From contig NW_017802603.1 in the NCBI RefSeq assembly GCF_001625305.1, positions 884,543-948,542 of the forward strand: 64,000 nucleotides of DNA. The letters are read 5' to 3'. Of this stretch, positions 25,501-38,914 are shown in pieces. The DNA is from Branchiostoma belcheri (lineage: Eukaryota > Chordata > Leptocardii > Amphioxiformes > Branchiostomatidae). Position numbers and translations under genes: made by a program. Within the stretch, counting starts at the first letter, position 1, and each line of letters starts with the position of its first letter. The notes beneath the pieces were generated by a model that was not told where the DNA came from, made no database searches, and saw only the letters and a program-made list of their open reading frames with translations.

Positions 25501-28086
25501 CACTCAAACTCCCTGTCTTTGGAAGCTGTTGTTGCCTGACAGATGCATTTGTCGCTTGATCCCTGGTTTCTCAGTATGTTGCCTCTTGCCATTGGGACAT
25601 GAACCTGCTGACCCCAATAACACTAGATTTGATTATGTGTCAGCCAGCGCAATTTGTCATGTTGTCACCAAGTCATATCTAATCTCACTGTAGAACCGAA
25701 GAAAAGTGTTTACTTCTTACAATATTGCTGCATCCACAATACTGTAAAGACTGGAAATCAGAGATGAGAGAGATAAACTTGACCATGAGGCCGCAACACC
25801 GTTATTTTGCTGGGCTGACATGTCGCAAACGATTTCCCCCGCTACGTGTAACACATGATGCATCGATCTACCTCCCCATCCATAGCGGAGGGCCCTGAAC
25901 AGCTCCCAAGGTTAGCGGATTCTCTTACAAATAACTGTACGCAATCGATGAACGGTTTCACACCTCCGGAGATATATCCACATCTCTGCCCGACCAGCCA
26001 TCGTGCACGGTAACATCAGTCACAAGAACGCCAACACGATCCATATTGCACGGCAGATGCGACGAGGTGCTTCTGATGAGAATTCGCTTTTGAGTTGGAG
26101 CGGAGAGCTAAGCGTAGGCGTTTTTATTTCGTACGGATCAAAAGGTCTTCCAGATGCCGCTATCTAGACTTCTGGAGTTTTCTACGGATGAGACGCATCT
26201 TGGAATCAATGAGCTTTTGGTGCGAGCGATTAGACCGAGGGGTGGGTACTAGTCTTGACCGATACACCCAAACGGTAACTGTGCGGGTTCAACTAAAATC
26301 GATGAGAATTACTGTACTGCCTTCCCATGATACTAATATGTGTAGTTGGGAGAGGGTCGACCTCAGCTAGACAGACTTCCATTCATCATCAGTGCAAAAC
26401 GCAGCGCGCATCCGGGAAAGCACCAATAGCCTTCCCTGGAGTGTGTACTTCTCGGTGATTTATATGGACCTCGGAGGCCCACACGCAATGTTAGATATGG
26501 AGTATCCACGGAAGTGCTGAGTGAAGAATTTCCCGGGGCAAACTACTACATTTAGGCTTGAAGAAGAAGTCATAATCAGGATCCGAAACAACCCCGGGTT
26601 CCGCTAAATAAAGCAGTAAGAGCCCACCTCTGTCGTTACGTTCAGTCCTGTGTTCAGAGACACTGCATGTTACAGATAACAACTATGTTGTCTACTGCGA
26701 GATATCTTTGACCAAACCGTACATCATGCCGCTTTCGTTGTAAATAATTAATTTCAAACGTGACTTCCATAACAGTGCCAATTCAGTATACATAATTTCT
26801 TTCTTTCCCTGAACGTGAGTTTATTGATATTGGCGATTATGTTATTGTGCCAGTTATTTATTGTAAGTGTTGAAAAAGGAGAACAGAATATCGCTCATAT
26901 AGTTCATGCGGATACAGCTCTCTCTATCTCTTTTTTTTTAATGAATACAGGCAACAATTTTTCCATGAAAACCTCGAATTACACGAAAGCTCTCCGGGCT
27001 GTGTACTAACCTTGGATCGACTTACTTTTGATTACAGGTTTGCGATGTTTGAAACATTGTTGCTCCCCTCTGGCTAGGAGACATGAAAGTCATTGCATGC
27101 GTTGATATTTTGTCTGTAGGTACTAATGCTCAAAGCCATCATTATTTGACGTGATTATAATCATTTCCGCCCCAGAATTGTACATCTTTTAACCGATTGT
27201 CTATCAGAACACCATTTACGAAGGTATTTAAACGTTTAAGGAATTAGCAGTCATCAAAATGTTTTTCTTAGTAGCGAATGGTTACTAAGCAACAGCCATC
27301 GTCAACAGGTGGTGTTGTTGCTGAAGGGTACACCATGAAACAGACATGCCCGGGGTGGGTGTGTGGGCGGGCGCACAGAGCCTGGACCCCTCGGAGCGCT
27401 GTAGGATAGCCTGGGCAGCCAGAGGTTGTGTAACACAGGTTACACCTGCTCACATACATATGTAACTCGGCGAAAAGGACCTCCATCGTGGAAAACAGCC
27501 ACATGACTTAAAGTTATCCCATCCTTGACACTCTTCTTTAAACCATATCAAAGACACTGCTGTCCAAAATCCGCTAGTTTAGATGAAATAATTAGTTAGC
27601 AATTGTCGCAATCGAGGCTCCGCGAAATTCTATTAGGATCTGTCGAGGAAAAACAGCCCAAAATAGGTCAATGGTCTGTAATTGAATTGGTGTTGAAACA
27701 GCCGCTGCGGGAAATGTAGTTTGGGCGTGCGGAGAAGCAATTTTCTAAATTGAGGCGATTTCAGAAGTCATTTCAGCACCAAGGCTGTCACCACGGACCG
27801 ATCCAAAGTGGCCGCTTTGTGTAGTCGGTGTCGTCATTGGGGAGTTAAATTGATGATCTAAGCCGTGGTAATGTGGGGGCAATTTACCACTAACGACGCG
27901 GTCACATTCGCCGAAAGGTCGTCGTGCGATTTGGATGTCGTAGAATTTTCAAGCAGGCTGTGACAGAACCAACAGCTGACAAGGATGTAAGCAAGCCTTT
28001 CTGGTAACAAGACAGTCAAGTTTTACAGGATACATTTTGTACATGTGACCGGACCTGTGTTGGTCGTTCTTACGCATGTGCGTGAT

Positions 28087-28290
28087 TTTTTGTTTGTTTG
28101 TTTATTCGATCTCCATTAGATTTACATGAAATCTATTCTTCCTGGAGTCGCAAAATTACAATGAAACAAATGTACAGAACAGAACAAAACAAATGTACAT
28201 GAAAGTAAAACCAACATAACAAAAGGTGTGAGTCTTAATAAAAAAAATAACATAACGCACACAACATTAACTGAAAACTGAACTTAAGTG
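28087..28290 (-). mobile_element. CR1-like retroelement 3' end with (CAAA)n tail
   Basis: On the minus strand the sequence reads TCTAATGGAGATCGAATAAA followed by a (CAAA)n tail. This is the layout of a CR1/L2-type 3' terminus. The adjacent 190 bp is non-coding and the 5' limit is approximate. Confidence 0.5.
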
Positions 28291-31200
28291 AACGGGGAGA
28301 GGTCAGAGGTCATGGATGATTAATGTAACAAAAACTGTTACAAAAAGAGGTTGCAAAACTGCAAACCATAAACAGTAGTAAATCAACAAGTGGGTGCAGA
28401 ACTGCACCCAGAATGTGGTGACTATGGCATGTACTCGATACGAGGTGCACCTGGTTTGTCCACCAGTTGCTACATCCTAAGTTTACGTGTGACTAACCCA
28501 TAATGCCACTCAGAGTTTGGTCAATACACAACATGTAGTGCTCGCTAGCGCTATGATCAGCCTGTCCTGGTAAAAAAAAAAGAATGGTCATCAAAATCCC
28601 ACAATTCAATTCTTTAGAGTAGTGCATTGTAGATGACATTTTCAAAACAGGACATTATACAATGACGTCAGTACGAACTTCTCAACAGCACTGAGATTCT
28701 AATGAAGATGAAGATCACATTCGCCACATGTACTTCAAACAATCTCACAAACACGAATCTAGGACAAACAACAGTTTCCATTTTGAAGCTGTCGAGTCTA
28801 AAAGACTACCTACAAAGTCCTTCTATATCAGCTACACAGTCCTATCTATTTATTTATTTACAATCGTATCTTACAAACTTGAGTATGCTGGTGTGCTGCA
28901 TATCTCATCCTACTGGACCGTGGACCGTTTACTTCTTTTGGAGAAGACGTACGATTGTTTTGCAGGCGCTCGGGGAATATATATACACCGAATACATGGA
29001 AAACAGCTTGAGGACGCTCCTGTGTTATAGCCGACTATTCAATTCTTAATAGCCTCATGAATACTTAAACAACACAATAATGCTCCTTACACACATTCAT
29101 GATGATATGGACTGATCGTCACGTAAACTGCTGTAGTAGGCAAAATTAAAGAAAAAGATATCTCTTAAATTTAATGCAATACTAAATTTATCAACAGTCC
29201 TAGATACGAAGCCAGCTTTACTGCGTTGTCGCTATTCTAAAGCAATCATATATGAGTTGAAAACAGATGTGCGATGACATCGTCTTGCCGCTATCTGCAA
29301 ACAAGATGTCGTTATGCTGGACAGAAAATCTCTTGACACACATGCCGAGTCATTACTTAGTTTGACAAAAAAAGGAAGAAGACTAACCGCCCTGAACTGT
29401 CAGATTCTTTTGTGTTTCCCTTGGGGCTGACCGCATGAGTGAGGTCCGGACAGGGCGGTGAGCCTCTTCTCTATCCCATATTCCCACCTCCTCAGCCGCG
29501 GCTGAAATCATGAGTCTACTGTCTTCGGGCTGCTGCGATTCCAGCTGATACCGTATACGGACGTACCATTGTAGACATAACACAGGGGTGTTTGTTTGCT
29601 TGCATACTATTTGTGACTATTCATGATTTCACCTCATCTGAGGTGTTGGTTTTCGGGCTCCACATGCCTCTTCGGAGTTGATGTATAAAAAACAGGAATT
29701 ACAACGACCCAAAATATCTTTTATTTTGTAAAGGTTGTATTGCAACTGCGTGTTGTATATAATCCTAAACTAAACTTGTACGAACTAACATCAATGTCAC
29801 GTACGTAAGAAAGCAGGGATTGGTGCGAAGTTTTGGTTAAGATCGTGTTGTGAGGAATCAAGTGAAGACGGCAGATGTGAGTGTCGCTCGAGTGGCCGAA
29901 GCCCTGTCGTCAATCGTCGTGATTTGATGCGGGCTTGACGTACTCCAGGTTTGCGTACTTCCCAATTACGTCTCCCTCTTACATCGCAGATCCAACGTCA
30001 AGCAGCCTAACAACCTGGCATCATTAACGGCTACAGCTCTGACTTGATTCGGCTAATGATAACTAGAACGTGCTCAACATGCCAAGTCTGATATCAGGCA
30101 ACTTCACATTGCGACATTTCAAAACTCAATATCAAGAGCCGCGGCTACGTTTGCTTACTGCCGCTACTGGTGAATCTCCTTCATGTGTTTGAAGTTGAGA
30201 TAACAGTTGCGAATAAAAAGAAGATAAGGATACTAAAATAACAGGTAAGGGCATCAAAGGGTTTGTCAATATAACAATGAACACTTTGTCATTACGAGAC
30301 TTTAAAAGGAGGCAAGAATATGATGAAGTAACCATATAGAAGAAAAAACGTAATGAGCTTTTCGGAGCCAAACCGATGATTTCCAAGATGAAAGTAGATA
30401 TAACACGTGCACACATCTCCATTTTACCACACAAGCGATAGTTAAGACAGCCATAGGAACAATGCGGATGCTGAAAAGGGCATACACATGTTTTTCATGT
30501 GCATCTCGGATGAAACGTCTTCATATCCATGACATCTATCAAACCCTCTCTTGTAAACCTACACACGAAGTTTGTCATCACTTCTTTCTTCATCACTGCT
30601 TTTTTTTCTTACTGCGCAATTAAAACTGATGTTTTAATAGTGTAATAATGAGTATTCCACTGGGTCTATACTCCCATTGAGCAATTGGTATACATGATTA
30701 ACCTTCATTACACCACCATCTGTAGGTACACACAGATAGGTTGATTGAGAAGGTGGCGATAAATGTAACCCTTGGGTGCCCCTCAGGAGCCACGGGACCC
30801 CACGTGTTTCTAAAGTGGTTATTATGGCAAACTCGAGATAACAAGGAGGTACACACAGAACACTTACGGAGATGGAAGGGTGAAATACATTATCTTGAAG
30901 AAAGGTCAGGAGATCCTTCATTGATGGGCCATTTAGACATCGCTAGCAGCCCCTGATCACTTGGGAAGATTGAGGGCCAGCAGCAAGGTTGTATAACTTT
31001 ACGTCTGAGGACAAACACAGCAACTGTTTGGAGGATGATTCATATACTTCGTGACATGAATATGCTTCTAACAAAACCATTTTTGGCTTTTTATTTTCCC
31101 ATGCCACACAGGTTCAGAACGTGGAATAACGCATTTATCCACTAGAATATAGAACATGGTTGTCGTAATCATCAAAATTATATTGGAGAGCTCCGTTTAT

Positions 31201-34200
31201 TGCTGTTAACCCAAGCATCATTATTTTTCTCTAGGGAGAAATATGATCATTTAGGATTAAGGAGTGGCTTCGGTGTCGAAAGTTTAATGGACAAACGGAT
31301 TAAAGAGCTCTTGGGAACCTCATGTGTATTTACCTTGGGAATTACTTTATGTTCACAAATTAGTTTCATTAAACAAACCATGCTGTATAGAATTAATCCA
31401 ATGGCATTAACGATTAGGTGGTGCATGTCTCCTTTAATGACGAGGGGCACGCGATGCAGTATGAAGTCAACAAAACTCTCGCGAACAAAAATGCCTTTAC
31501 AGTACTTTCTCGGAACACGGGAACCACCTGATCAGCACTCCCAATCCACATCACGTATTACATTTTGATCTTCAATATGTTGATTTCATATTGTCTTTGT
31601 CTATAGACGTCTTGCTCCAAAAATATGCGCTAGATACGCCTACACCATTTTAATATGTCTACGAAACAATACATCCATTGTTAGACTTGTCAAACCCGTA
31701 AAAGGTACACAAACACTCCTTTTTTGGTGTGTGTAAAGATTTGACAAAGATTGCAGATTTCATGGCTTCTAGTTCCAACTGGAATAAACCTCACACTTGT
31801 ATTCCTTCTAAATGTTCTTAAGATGTGTATGTCTTTTTAAATCATAATATTACATCGTGCATCATATTCCTATTATAAAATCAATGGTCACCCGCTCTAA
31901 TACAATTTTGGCCACTCAATGGTCGCCGTCCAGTGGAAAGGAGGCCTTCATTTGCTACATGAGCGTCAGTATTTTGGACTTATCTGTCCACCAAGGTCGC
32001 CACATGGAGGATCCACGTGTCGCACAGACACTTTGCCTGCGGCACATCCCGACATGCACTGGGAGTAATTGGTACCGTGACAGCAGCCATTACTATTTAG
32101 CTTCAAATTTCGGACTAACCGAACTTGTCGAACGTCATTACAGTAAAAGCACATTACGCTTGGCAGTGAACATAAAGGACGTTAGCAAAGAACCTCCAGA
32201 CAGACATTCGGGACATGGCATGGCGAAACCCACTCTGGTGCTTGAGTGCTCGCGACGCAGCAAACAGACACTGATGTGTTACCTTTGACTGTATATGTAA
32301 GCCATTACATGGTCCTGTCGTCTGCGTCCTGAGTTTGTACTTCAGAAGTTCAGACTTCAGAAGTTGCGGGATGGAATTCTGTAGGACTAAGTGGCCTTTT
32401 CAGTATATTCCTTACCTCTATAGTCATAAAAAGTACATTCCCATTCCTGTTGGGCACTTGCTTTTAGCAACAAGTCATATTTTTCTCGACATTTTGCACT
32501 CAGAAATCTATTTGTCCACATAGAAAAAAATGGGTGACGCTGAGATGCTCAAAACGGCATATATCGCTCGCTAACCAAAAACATTGATCATAGTCATTGG
32601 TGTAAATCCTTTCTACATTTAGCTCACTTCCATAGTTACATAAGCAACACCTGGAAAACGTCGTATTTTTTTCTGGTTCGGCCTCCACCTTCAGTTTCCA
32701 TGGCATCGTATGTAACATACCCTTCGTATACGATATAGATAATAACTTGAATATAATTAGATTGCCTTGCCAACACATGCTCCGAAAATTCATTCTAATT
32801 TTAGCTTGCCACCATATAAGGCAAACGTGTAGTTCCCATTTGTTCCCTTCGGTGCTGTAGAATTAGTTCATTTGTTAACCCCCTAAGGCAGAAGGGACCG
32901 ATTCTAGATCACCAATGACGCTCTCACCATGGAGGTAGAAAACGTCCATGCTCTTACTAAAATTAATATCACATTTAGCACATTTTTTATGTTCTTTTTC
33001 CGTGTGTCTACATGTACATGCAACGTTGCATGTATATGATAGGTAAGCACTAACATCTGATTTCCTTTAAATTTGTCAGAGCACTTTGCAACACACCATT
33101 TTCGATAGTATGCGTCGCATATATTGCTTTCTGTGTCCCACGATCGTAGTATTTTACAGCCCAATCTGTTGTTTACTGCTACTATTGATGAATGTTCACA
33201 TTTTCAGTACGTACCAGATGATTTACATGAAAAAATTCTCGTCGCCATTAGACGGATTAGTCATTAGTATTCAGGAGAGCCGAAAGGCCCCTTTTAACTC
33301 CTGCTAGTCAGTAAGGCACCACAGTAGACATTATCTGCTACAGGTGCTCGTGTTTTCATTTCCCGTCTCCTGTGTCGCCGAACACTCCAACCCCGAGGAG
33401 ATTTGCCTGTAGCCATTATCTATTCATGTCCCTTTGCGTAGAAATGAGAGCATTGCCATATAAGACAGCATCCCTGTGTGTTGACCAATGTGACGTACCT
33501 TCTATATGTATCTGTATAGCCAGTGTATTACTTCTCTTCATCCTAGCACACCAGTTTGGCGGCTGGCTGTACAATATTACACCGAACGACCTGTTACACA
33601 AGATCTGCACATCTAACTGGAGGCGTCGTTTAAAGCTATCTAATGATGATGCCCCAAGTGTGCTTGGTGGTAGCGAGCTCCACTCTACGATCATTCTAGT
33701 TCTTTTCTGAGAGGTACATACACTCATACACTTGAAAAATTGTTGTTGTCTGCTGATGGTTGGCCATTGTAATCTTTTATAAACAAAGATATTGTGGCTA
33801 GTTGGGGTAGGCGGTCACCGCAGATGAGAAGCCTGGCTGTCAGAGTAGCTCGTAGTCAAATAACGTTACGGTCTTCAACCCTAACATCTGCTTGAAGATT
33901 AATTCGGGGATAGTGCCAGACGTTAAAAGTTTCTTAAAACGAAAATCAGAGCGGAACGTAAACAATATCAATGTTAGCAGATTTCTTACATACTACCATA
34001 GCACGGAGTTGATGGTCTGAATAAACTAGATACATAAACCTTTTTTTTTTCAATCATTGAATAATTAAGCTGTTTTATCGCGTTTTGAGATCCGGCCCGT
34101 ACGCACATGTAGACTGTTTACAGTCTGCAACCGCCCCCTGGTCAGCCTTGGGTCTAGTTGACAAGCCAACTCCGCTCATGACCTGACGGGAAGAAGGCAA

Positions 34201-34232
34201 ACCAGCTGTTTTTCCAGTCAGGTCTGCTCAAA

Positions 34233-35484
34233 ATGGAGGCTGACAAGAGTCAGCGGTCTCCGGGGTTATCCACATACGTCCCTCCGTCTTGGGCGGCCGG
34301 TCTGACGGGGATTCCACAGTGTAGAGTCCAGGTGAGTCGGTCTGTGTTGTCAGGATTTGTTGCCAGCCGGACCTTGAACTCTAAAGCTGTGGATGGCATG
34401 TTTTCAGTCCAAAGGTCAAAAGTTCACCATCCTGATTTGGTGTGCGGCACTTCACACACAGACTGTCTCCTACTGAGACGATGTTTCCTGGTTTATTGCA
34501 CGACAATTTGTTGGATAGATGCATAGATATCGTAAACGCCAAGGGTATGGCCATGGGGGATCTTTCCTTGATCGGTTTATGTCGACCGGCCCGCCTAGTT
34601 CGACAGTGAACTATGGCACCCCATTAAGCCCCAGCCACATTTAAGACAGTTAATGTTAAGTATCCATCGTATCATATATGCTAACCTCTGCCAGTACTCT
34701 CTTTTACGGTTACAGTCTGTTATCAGTAGTTGAGTGCTAGCTATAGCAGTATTAGTCTATTTGATTGATAATTTGCACTAATCACTAATAGTCACCTGGT
34801 TGAGTTGAGCTAGCATGTTATTCAGACGGCTGCCAGTGAAAATTAATCACAGGAGACAAAGTTTAAGTTCCTGTGGCTAATAGATACAAATTTCCCACTT
34901 CATAGTACCATACCGACTATCTCCATCTAACGTTCAAACCGAGTTATGCGGAAGAAGGCAGGTGCCGTAAAGCGGCTCCATGCTGCGAAATCTCAATATG
35001 TCAGAATTACAGCTCATACATCGGCTCTTATCAGATGTCTGGAATGGAAAACACACGGAGGCGTGCAGTTGTCTGACTCTATCTGTAATATCGGAATTGC
35101 CTTTCCTTCAGGATGGTGTCTGCAGCTCCTACCATGTTCCTAGGTGGCGCTGTTGCTCAGGGATTGTCAGCGCTGCTCTGCACAGAAATAGTGCACAGAA
35201 ATACATATATATCCTTTCTTATCCTAACTATGGTTATGTACAACCGATCTTAAGCTGGTATGTCACACCGAAGGGCGGTTATACCGGCTATACCGATAAA
35301 GACACAGATCTTTTTTTTACCTTCATTTGCTTAACATAGTAACATGAAAGGTGCCAATTATTTGCTTCAGCTTGGTATGTGCAGTACCCCAATCCACCGC
35401 TGGGAGGTGCCTGGATTACCAGACGATCTGGAACTCTTCATAAAACGAGAAGACATGACGGGATGCGCCTTGTCAGGTAACAAG
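34233..35484 (+). CDS. D-cysteine desulfhydrase/ACC-deaminase-like, 5' exons 1 and 2
   Basis: Exon 1 (34233-34331, 33 codons) starts at ATG and ends CAG/gtgagt; it encodes LSTYVPPSWAAGL and GIPQCRVQ. Exon 2 (35371-35484, 38 codons, acceptor tttgcttcag, donor AAG/gtaagg) encodes LGMCSTPIHRWEVPGL, then ELFIKREDMTG and CALSGNK. TPIHRW, IKRED.TG and SGNK are signatures of the fold-type II PLP family containing D-cysteine desulfhydrase (D-cysteine to pyruvate, H2S and ammonia) and ACC deaminase. The lysine of SGNK is the expected PLP Schiff-base residue. Both exons are phase 0. The C-terminal exons lie at 39052-39857, but the exons for the rest of the PLP-binding core are absent between them. Oxidation or detoxification of D-cysteine in the cytosol or mitochondrion would be the expected role if the gene is whole elsewhere. 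Confidence 0.8.
35258..35310 (+). repeat. Short dispersed repeat (GAAGGGCGGTTATAC family), copy 1
   Basis: GAAGGGCGGTTATAC followed by a TATACCGATA..GACACAGA stretch recurs in related form at 44668-44718. It is probably the conserved end of a dispersed repeat family. Confidence 0.4.
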
Positions 35485-35647
35485 GTAAGGATAATGCCAT
35501 CCTCACGATTATATCAGATCACCTTACTCTGTAAACTGCAGAATGGCTGAATAGTTTTTAGAACATGGCCACCTTTCCTCAGCCAATCAGGAGCCTGTAT
35601 TTCTTGTGACTAAATCCACATAGTGCGGTCCCCAAAGGGACAGGGGT

Positions 35648-35732
35648 GTACTAACCAACGAATAAATTAGACTAAGTCGGAGACGCCCATGTACTAACCA
35701 ACGCATAAATTGACTAAGTTGGAGACGCCCAC
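35648..35732. repeat. 43-bp tandem duplication
   Basis: Two adjacent copies of a unit beginning GTACTAACCAACG and ending GGAGACGCCC, with a few substitutions, in the intron after desulfhydrase exon 2. Confidence 0.85.
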
Positions 35733-35925
35733 CATTCACATGCAAATAAAATCAATTAAAAAAATTATCAACACAGGAAAACAGCAATTTGATCAATTTT
35801 CCTGTACATCTTTATTCAAAAAGATAAACAAAAGAAACTCATGACAATGAAAGTGAACAACGAACAAAGAATGAATAATGAGTATGAATGAAGCAAAAAA
35901 AATCAGAGGGTTTCTTACAAATGTC

Positions 35926-37389
35926 ATACATACATACATACATACATTTTTAATGGATAAAAAGGCAACTGCCTGTGTGATCCATATCTGAAACCATAAA
36001 ACTACTACATTACAATAGATAAATTACAAAAATAATAAAATATACATTGTCCTCGCTAATACATGTACTTTGGCGATAGTTACTTAAACGTTCAGATCTA
36101 CAATATTAGAGTTGTACTTATAATGTCAGAGTTCAGAGTTGTTATGATCAAGTTATAATGTCCAGAGTTCAGTAGTTTCTAACATTAAACGTTCAGATTT
36201 ACAATGTTCAGAGTTGTACTCGTCTTGTAATGTCCAGAGTTCAGAGTTCTTATGATCAAATTGTAATGTCCAGAGTTCAGTAGTTTGTAATACCCAAAAT
36301 ATCAGAGTTTGTAATGTTCAAAATTCAGAGTTGTAATGTCCAGAGTTCAAAGTTGTAATGTTCAGAAGTTGTAATATCTAATTATGTGTATTCCGTCCCC
36401 CTCCAGTAACTGTCCAGTCTTGACTTAAAAGAGTTAACAGTGTCTGCTGCCACAACATCTGCGGGAAGGCTATTCCAAGCATTTATTGCTCGTACACTAA
36501 AAGAGTTTGATCTAGTTAACTTCTTCGCTTGTGGTTTGGCGATTTTGTATGGATGGCCTCTGGTACGTCCATCTACGTTTAAGTTGAACAGCCGGCCTGG
36601 GTCGACACGGTCGAAACCCTTGACGAACTTGAAGACTTGTATCACGTCACCTCTTTTGCGGCGGTGCTCAAGAGTAGGAAGTTGCAGACGACGTAATCTG
36701 TCCTCGTAGCTGATTTCTCTGAACCCAGGTACAAGTCGCGTCGCCTTGTGCTGTACTCTATTCAGTAGCTCCTGGTCACCTATAGAGTATGGACCCCATA
36801 TCACATTACCATACTCTATAATGGGCCGAACCATAGTTTTGTACAACAGGGGTACGGTTGTCTTGTCAAGCCGTTGAAAGCTCTTCTTGACGAGTCCCAG
36901 AATTCTGAATGCCTTGTTAGCAGCGGCGGTGCAATGCGCATGGAATTTCAGTTTCCTGTCAACGATTACTCCCAGGTCCCGCTCCTCGCTGGTTTCTTCC
37001 AACGTGGAGCCTTGGATTTCATATTCTTGGCAAGGATTACCATGCCCAATATGCATGCGTTTACACTTTTCGATGTTAAAGCTGAGCTGCCAGTCTTTGG
37101 ACCAAGCTGCCAGGTTGTTAATGTCTGCTTGCAGGGTGGCAACTTCGACTGGAGAGTTTACTCGACGAAACACCTTGGCATCATCCGCAAAGAGGTGACA
37201 GGCACTGGTAATAGTCCCGGGCATGTCGTTGATAAAGACAACGAAAAGAAACGGTCCCAGTACAGATCCCTGGGGAATTCCACTTGTTACCTTGGCCCAG
37301 TCTGACATTTCACCATCAATGCATACTCGCTGTTTTCTGTCCGTTAAGAATGCCCGGATCCAGCCGTGTAACTTGCCGCCGATAGGACC
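35926..37389 (-). mobile_element. 5'-truncated CR1/Jockey-clade LINE
   Basis: The minus strand carries the 3' part of a LINE. It consists of the C-terminal part of reverse transcriptase (36382-37389), a 3' UTR with imperfect repeats of GTTCAGAGTTGTAATGTCC (about 36112-36375), and a microsatellite tail of ATGT-type units (35930-35957 region). The endonuclease and the first reverse transcriptase motifs are missing. The 5' edge coincides with the end of the foldback element at 37384. It sits inside the region where the core desulfhydrase exons should be. Confidence 0.85.
36382..37389 (-). pseudogene. LINE reverse transcriptase, C-terminal fragment
   Basis: The frame is open from 37389 to the TAA at 36382-36384. 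It starts without its N-terminus in IGGKLHGWIRAFLTDRKQ, then has TSGIPQGSVLGP (motif B), CHLFADDAKVF (the catalytic F/YADD motif C), a thumb region with LYKTMVRPIIEYG and VIWGP, and the C-terminal RAINAWNSLP..VVAADTVNSFKSRLD typical of CR1-like non-LTR elements. The uninterrupted frame of about 335 codons suggests a fairly recent insertion. Motif A and the endonuclease are absent, so the copy cannot act alone. Confidence 0.9.
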
Positions 37390-38121
37390 ATACTATTTTC
37401 GGGGTGCTAGGACATATTGTTCAGACTTCCGTCAACATTTCCGTAGCGATATATGGTAAATCACTTCCTCGCTGGATGTAAATTACTCCTTTCTATTCAA
37501 AAAGCCCGTAATCTAAAGCGAGGGTTCATTGCCAATGTTGGGAAAAATTGCATTGCGGTTTGCTGCCCTCCTGCCAACCGCGAACGTTCATCACATGCAG
37601 TTTACGCAGGAAATGTGGACAATATGCCGTTTCAGTAAATAACCTGACATCTAAAATTGTTCATTTATGAAGTGCAAAAGCGTGAAACATAGGCCGTAAG
37701 CCATGGAGGTCGTTGACCTTTGTTGGGACGCCCCCCTCCCCACAAAAGTGCCAATTCATGTCACTACAGCACACATGTAGCTTACCACACGATTAGACGG
37801 TCAACCTACAGTGTAATTTGAGTTTCTGTGAATATTTCAACAATTTTAGATGTCAGGTTATGTACTGAAACGGCATATTGTCCATATTTCCTGCGTAAAC
37901 TGCAATTGTGATGAACGTTCGCGGTTGGTAGGAGGGCAGCAAACCGCAATGCATTTTTTCCCCAACATTGGCAATGAACCCTCGCTTTAGATTACGGGCT
38001 TTTTTTAATAGAAAGGAGTAATTTACATCCAGCGAGGATATGATTTACCATATATCGCTACGGAAATGTTGACGGAAGTCTGAACAATATGTCCTAGCAC
38101 CCCCGAAAATAGTATGGTCCT
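37384..38121. mobile_element. Foldback element with about 280-bp inverted arms
   Basis: The left arm (37384-37661) begins AGGACCATACTATTTTCGGG and is mirrored nearly base for base by the right arm (37839-38121). A loop of about 177 bp without an open frame separates them. There is no transposase, so it is a non-autonomous long-inverted-repeat DNA element. No convincing target-site duplication was found; one edge abuts the truncated LINE. Confidence 0.88.
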
Positions 38122-38541
38122 GTGTCTATATTAACATAATCTATGCCAGGATGTAATAATCACTATTTAATACTCCTAATTAATAAACGTGTGGAACATT
38201 GCATGCAAAACAAACTAACTTTTCTTAAAGTGTAAAGCATATTATGTTTTAATAGGTTCTAAATAAATTTAGTTGCCTAGAATGGTAAACAGAAATATAC
38301 CGCCCATAATAAAAATGGGAGCATCCACATGAAAACAAAATGAATGTCGCTTCGCCAGCCACCAAAAAACTTCGCGAAGTACACACAGACGTGTCTGTAG
38401 GTACTCCGGTATGCTTACCTGGCGGGGTCTCAGTGATCCCGCCGGGTAGAGCGGTATTGTTATCGTCTTGTACGATTTATCGTTTTGTGCGCCCTTCATT
38501 GGGTTACTATTTTTTGTTTGGTTCGGTCTACCATTAAACAG

Positions 38542-38914
38542 GCCCATAGAAAATAAAAGTGTCCATAGAAAATAGAAGTACCCATAGAAAATGGAAGTAA
38601 CCCATAGAAAATAAAAGTACCCATAGAAAATGAAAGTAACCATAGAAAATAAAAGTGCCCATGGAAAATGAAATTAACCATAGAAAATAAAAGTGACCCA
38701 TAGAAAATAAAAGTGACCCATAGAAAATACAAAGTGCCCATAGAAAATACAAAGTACCCATAGAAAATAAAAGTACACACAGAAAAAAACAAGTACCCAT
38801 AGAAAATAAAAGTAACCCATAGAAAATACAAAGTACCCATAGAAAATACAAAGTACCCATAGAAAATACAAAGTACCCATAGAAAATACAAAGTACCCAT
38901 AGAAAATAAAAGTG
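38542..38914. repeat. Minisatellite, about 19 units of 18-20 bp
   Basis: The unit consensus is CCCATAGAAAATAAAAGTA, with a subset reading CCCATAGAAAATACAAAGTA. Four successive identical 20-bp copies lie at 38816-38895. It lies in the interrupted desulfhydrase interval. The open frames on the minus strand here are a by-product of the repeat. Confidence 0.95.

Larger units (their letters stand above)
12321..34232. other. Long intergenic stretch without a supported gene
   Basis: About 22 kb between the GABA-B promoter and the desulfhydrase gene. Open frames here are short (at most about 140 codons), lack domain signatures and do not pair with convincing splice sites. Recognisable content is limited to the separately listed retroelement ends, a MITE and a hairpin. 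Conserved enhancers could be present but cannot be seen from one sequence. Confidence 0.5.

Noticed and set aside
31857..32288. 143-codon open frame in the long intergenic region
   Set aside because: Composition and sequence look random, with no motif, homology or splice support.
32339..32365. Doubled ACTTCAGAAGTT motif
   Set aside because: Very short and explainable by a local duplication.
36874..37305. Plus-strand frames of 89-143 codons opposite the LINE
   Set aside because: Antisense shadows of the reverse transcriptase frame on the minus strand.
38395..38460. Possible tRNA-like fold around GGCGGGGTCTCAGTGATCCC
   Set aside because: No acceptor stem or complete A and B boxes could be drawn.
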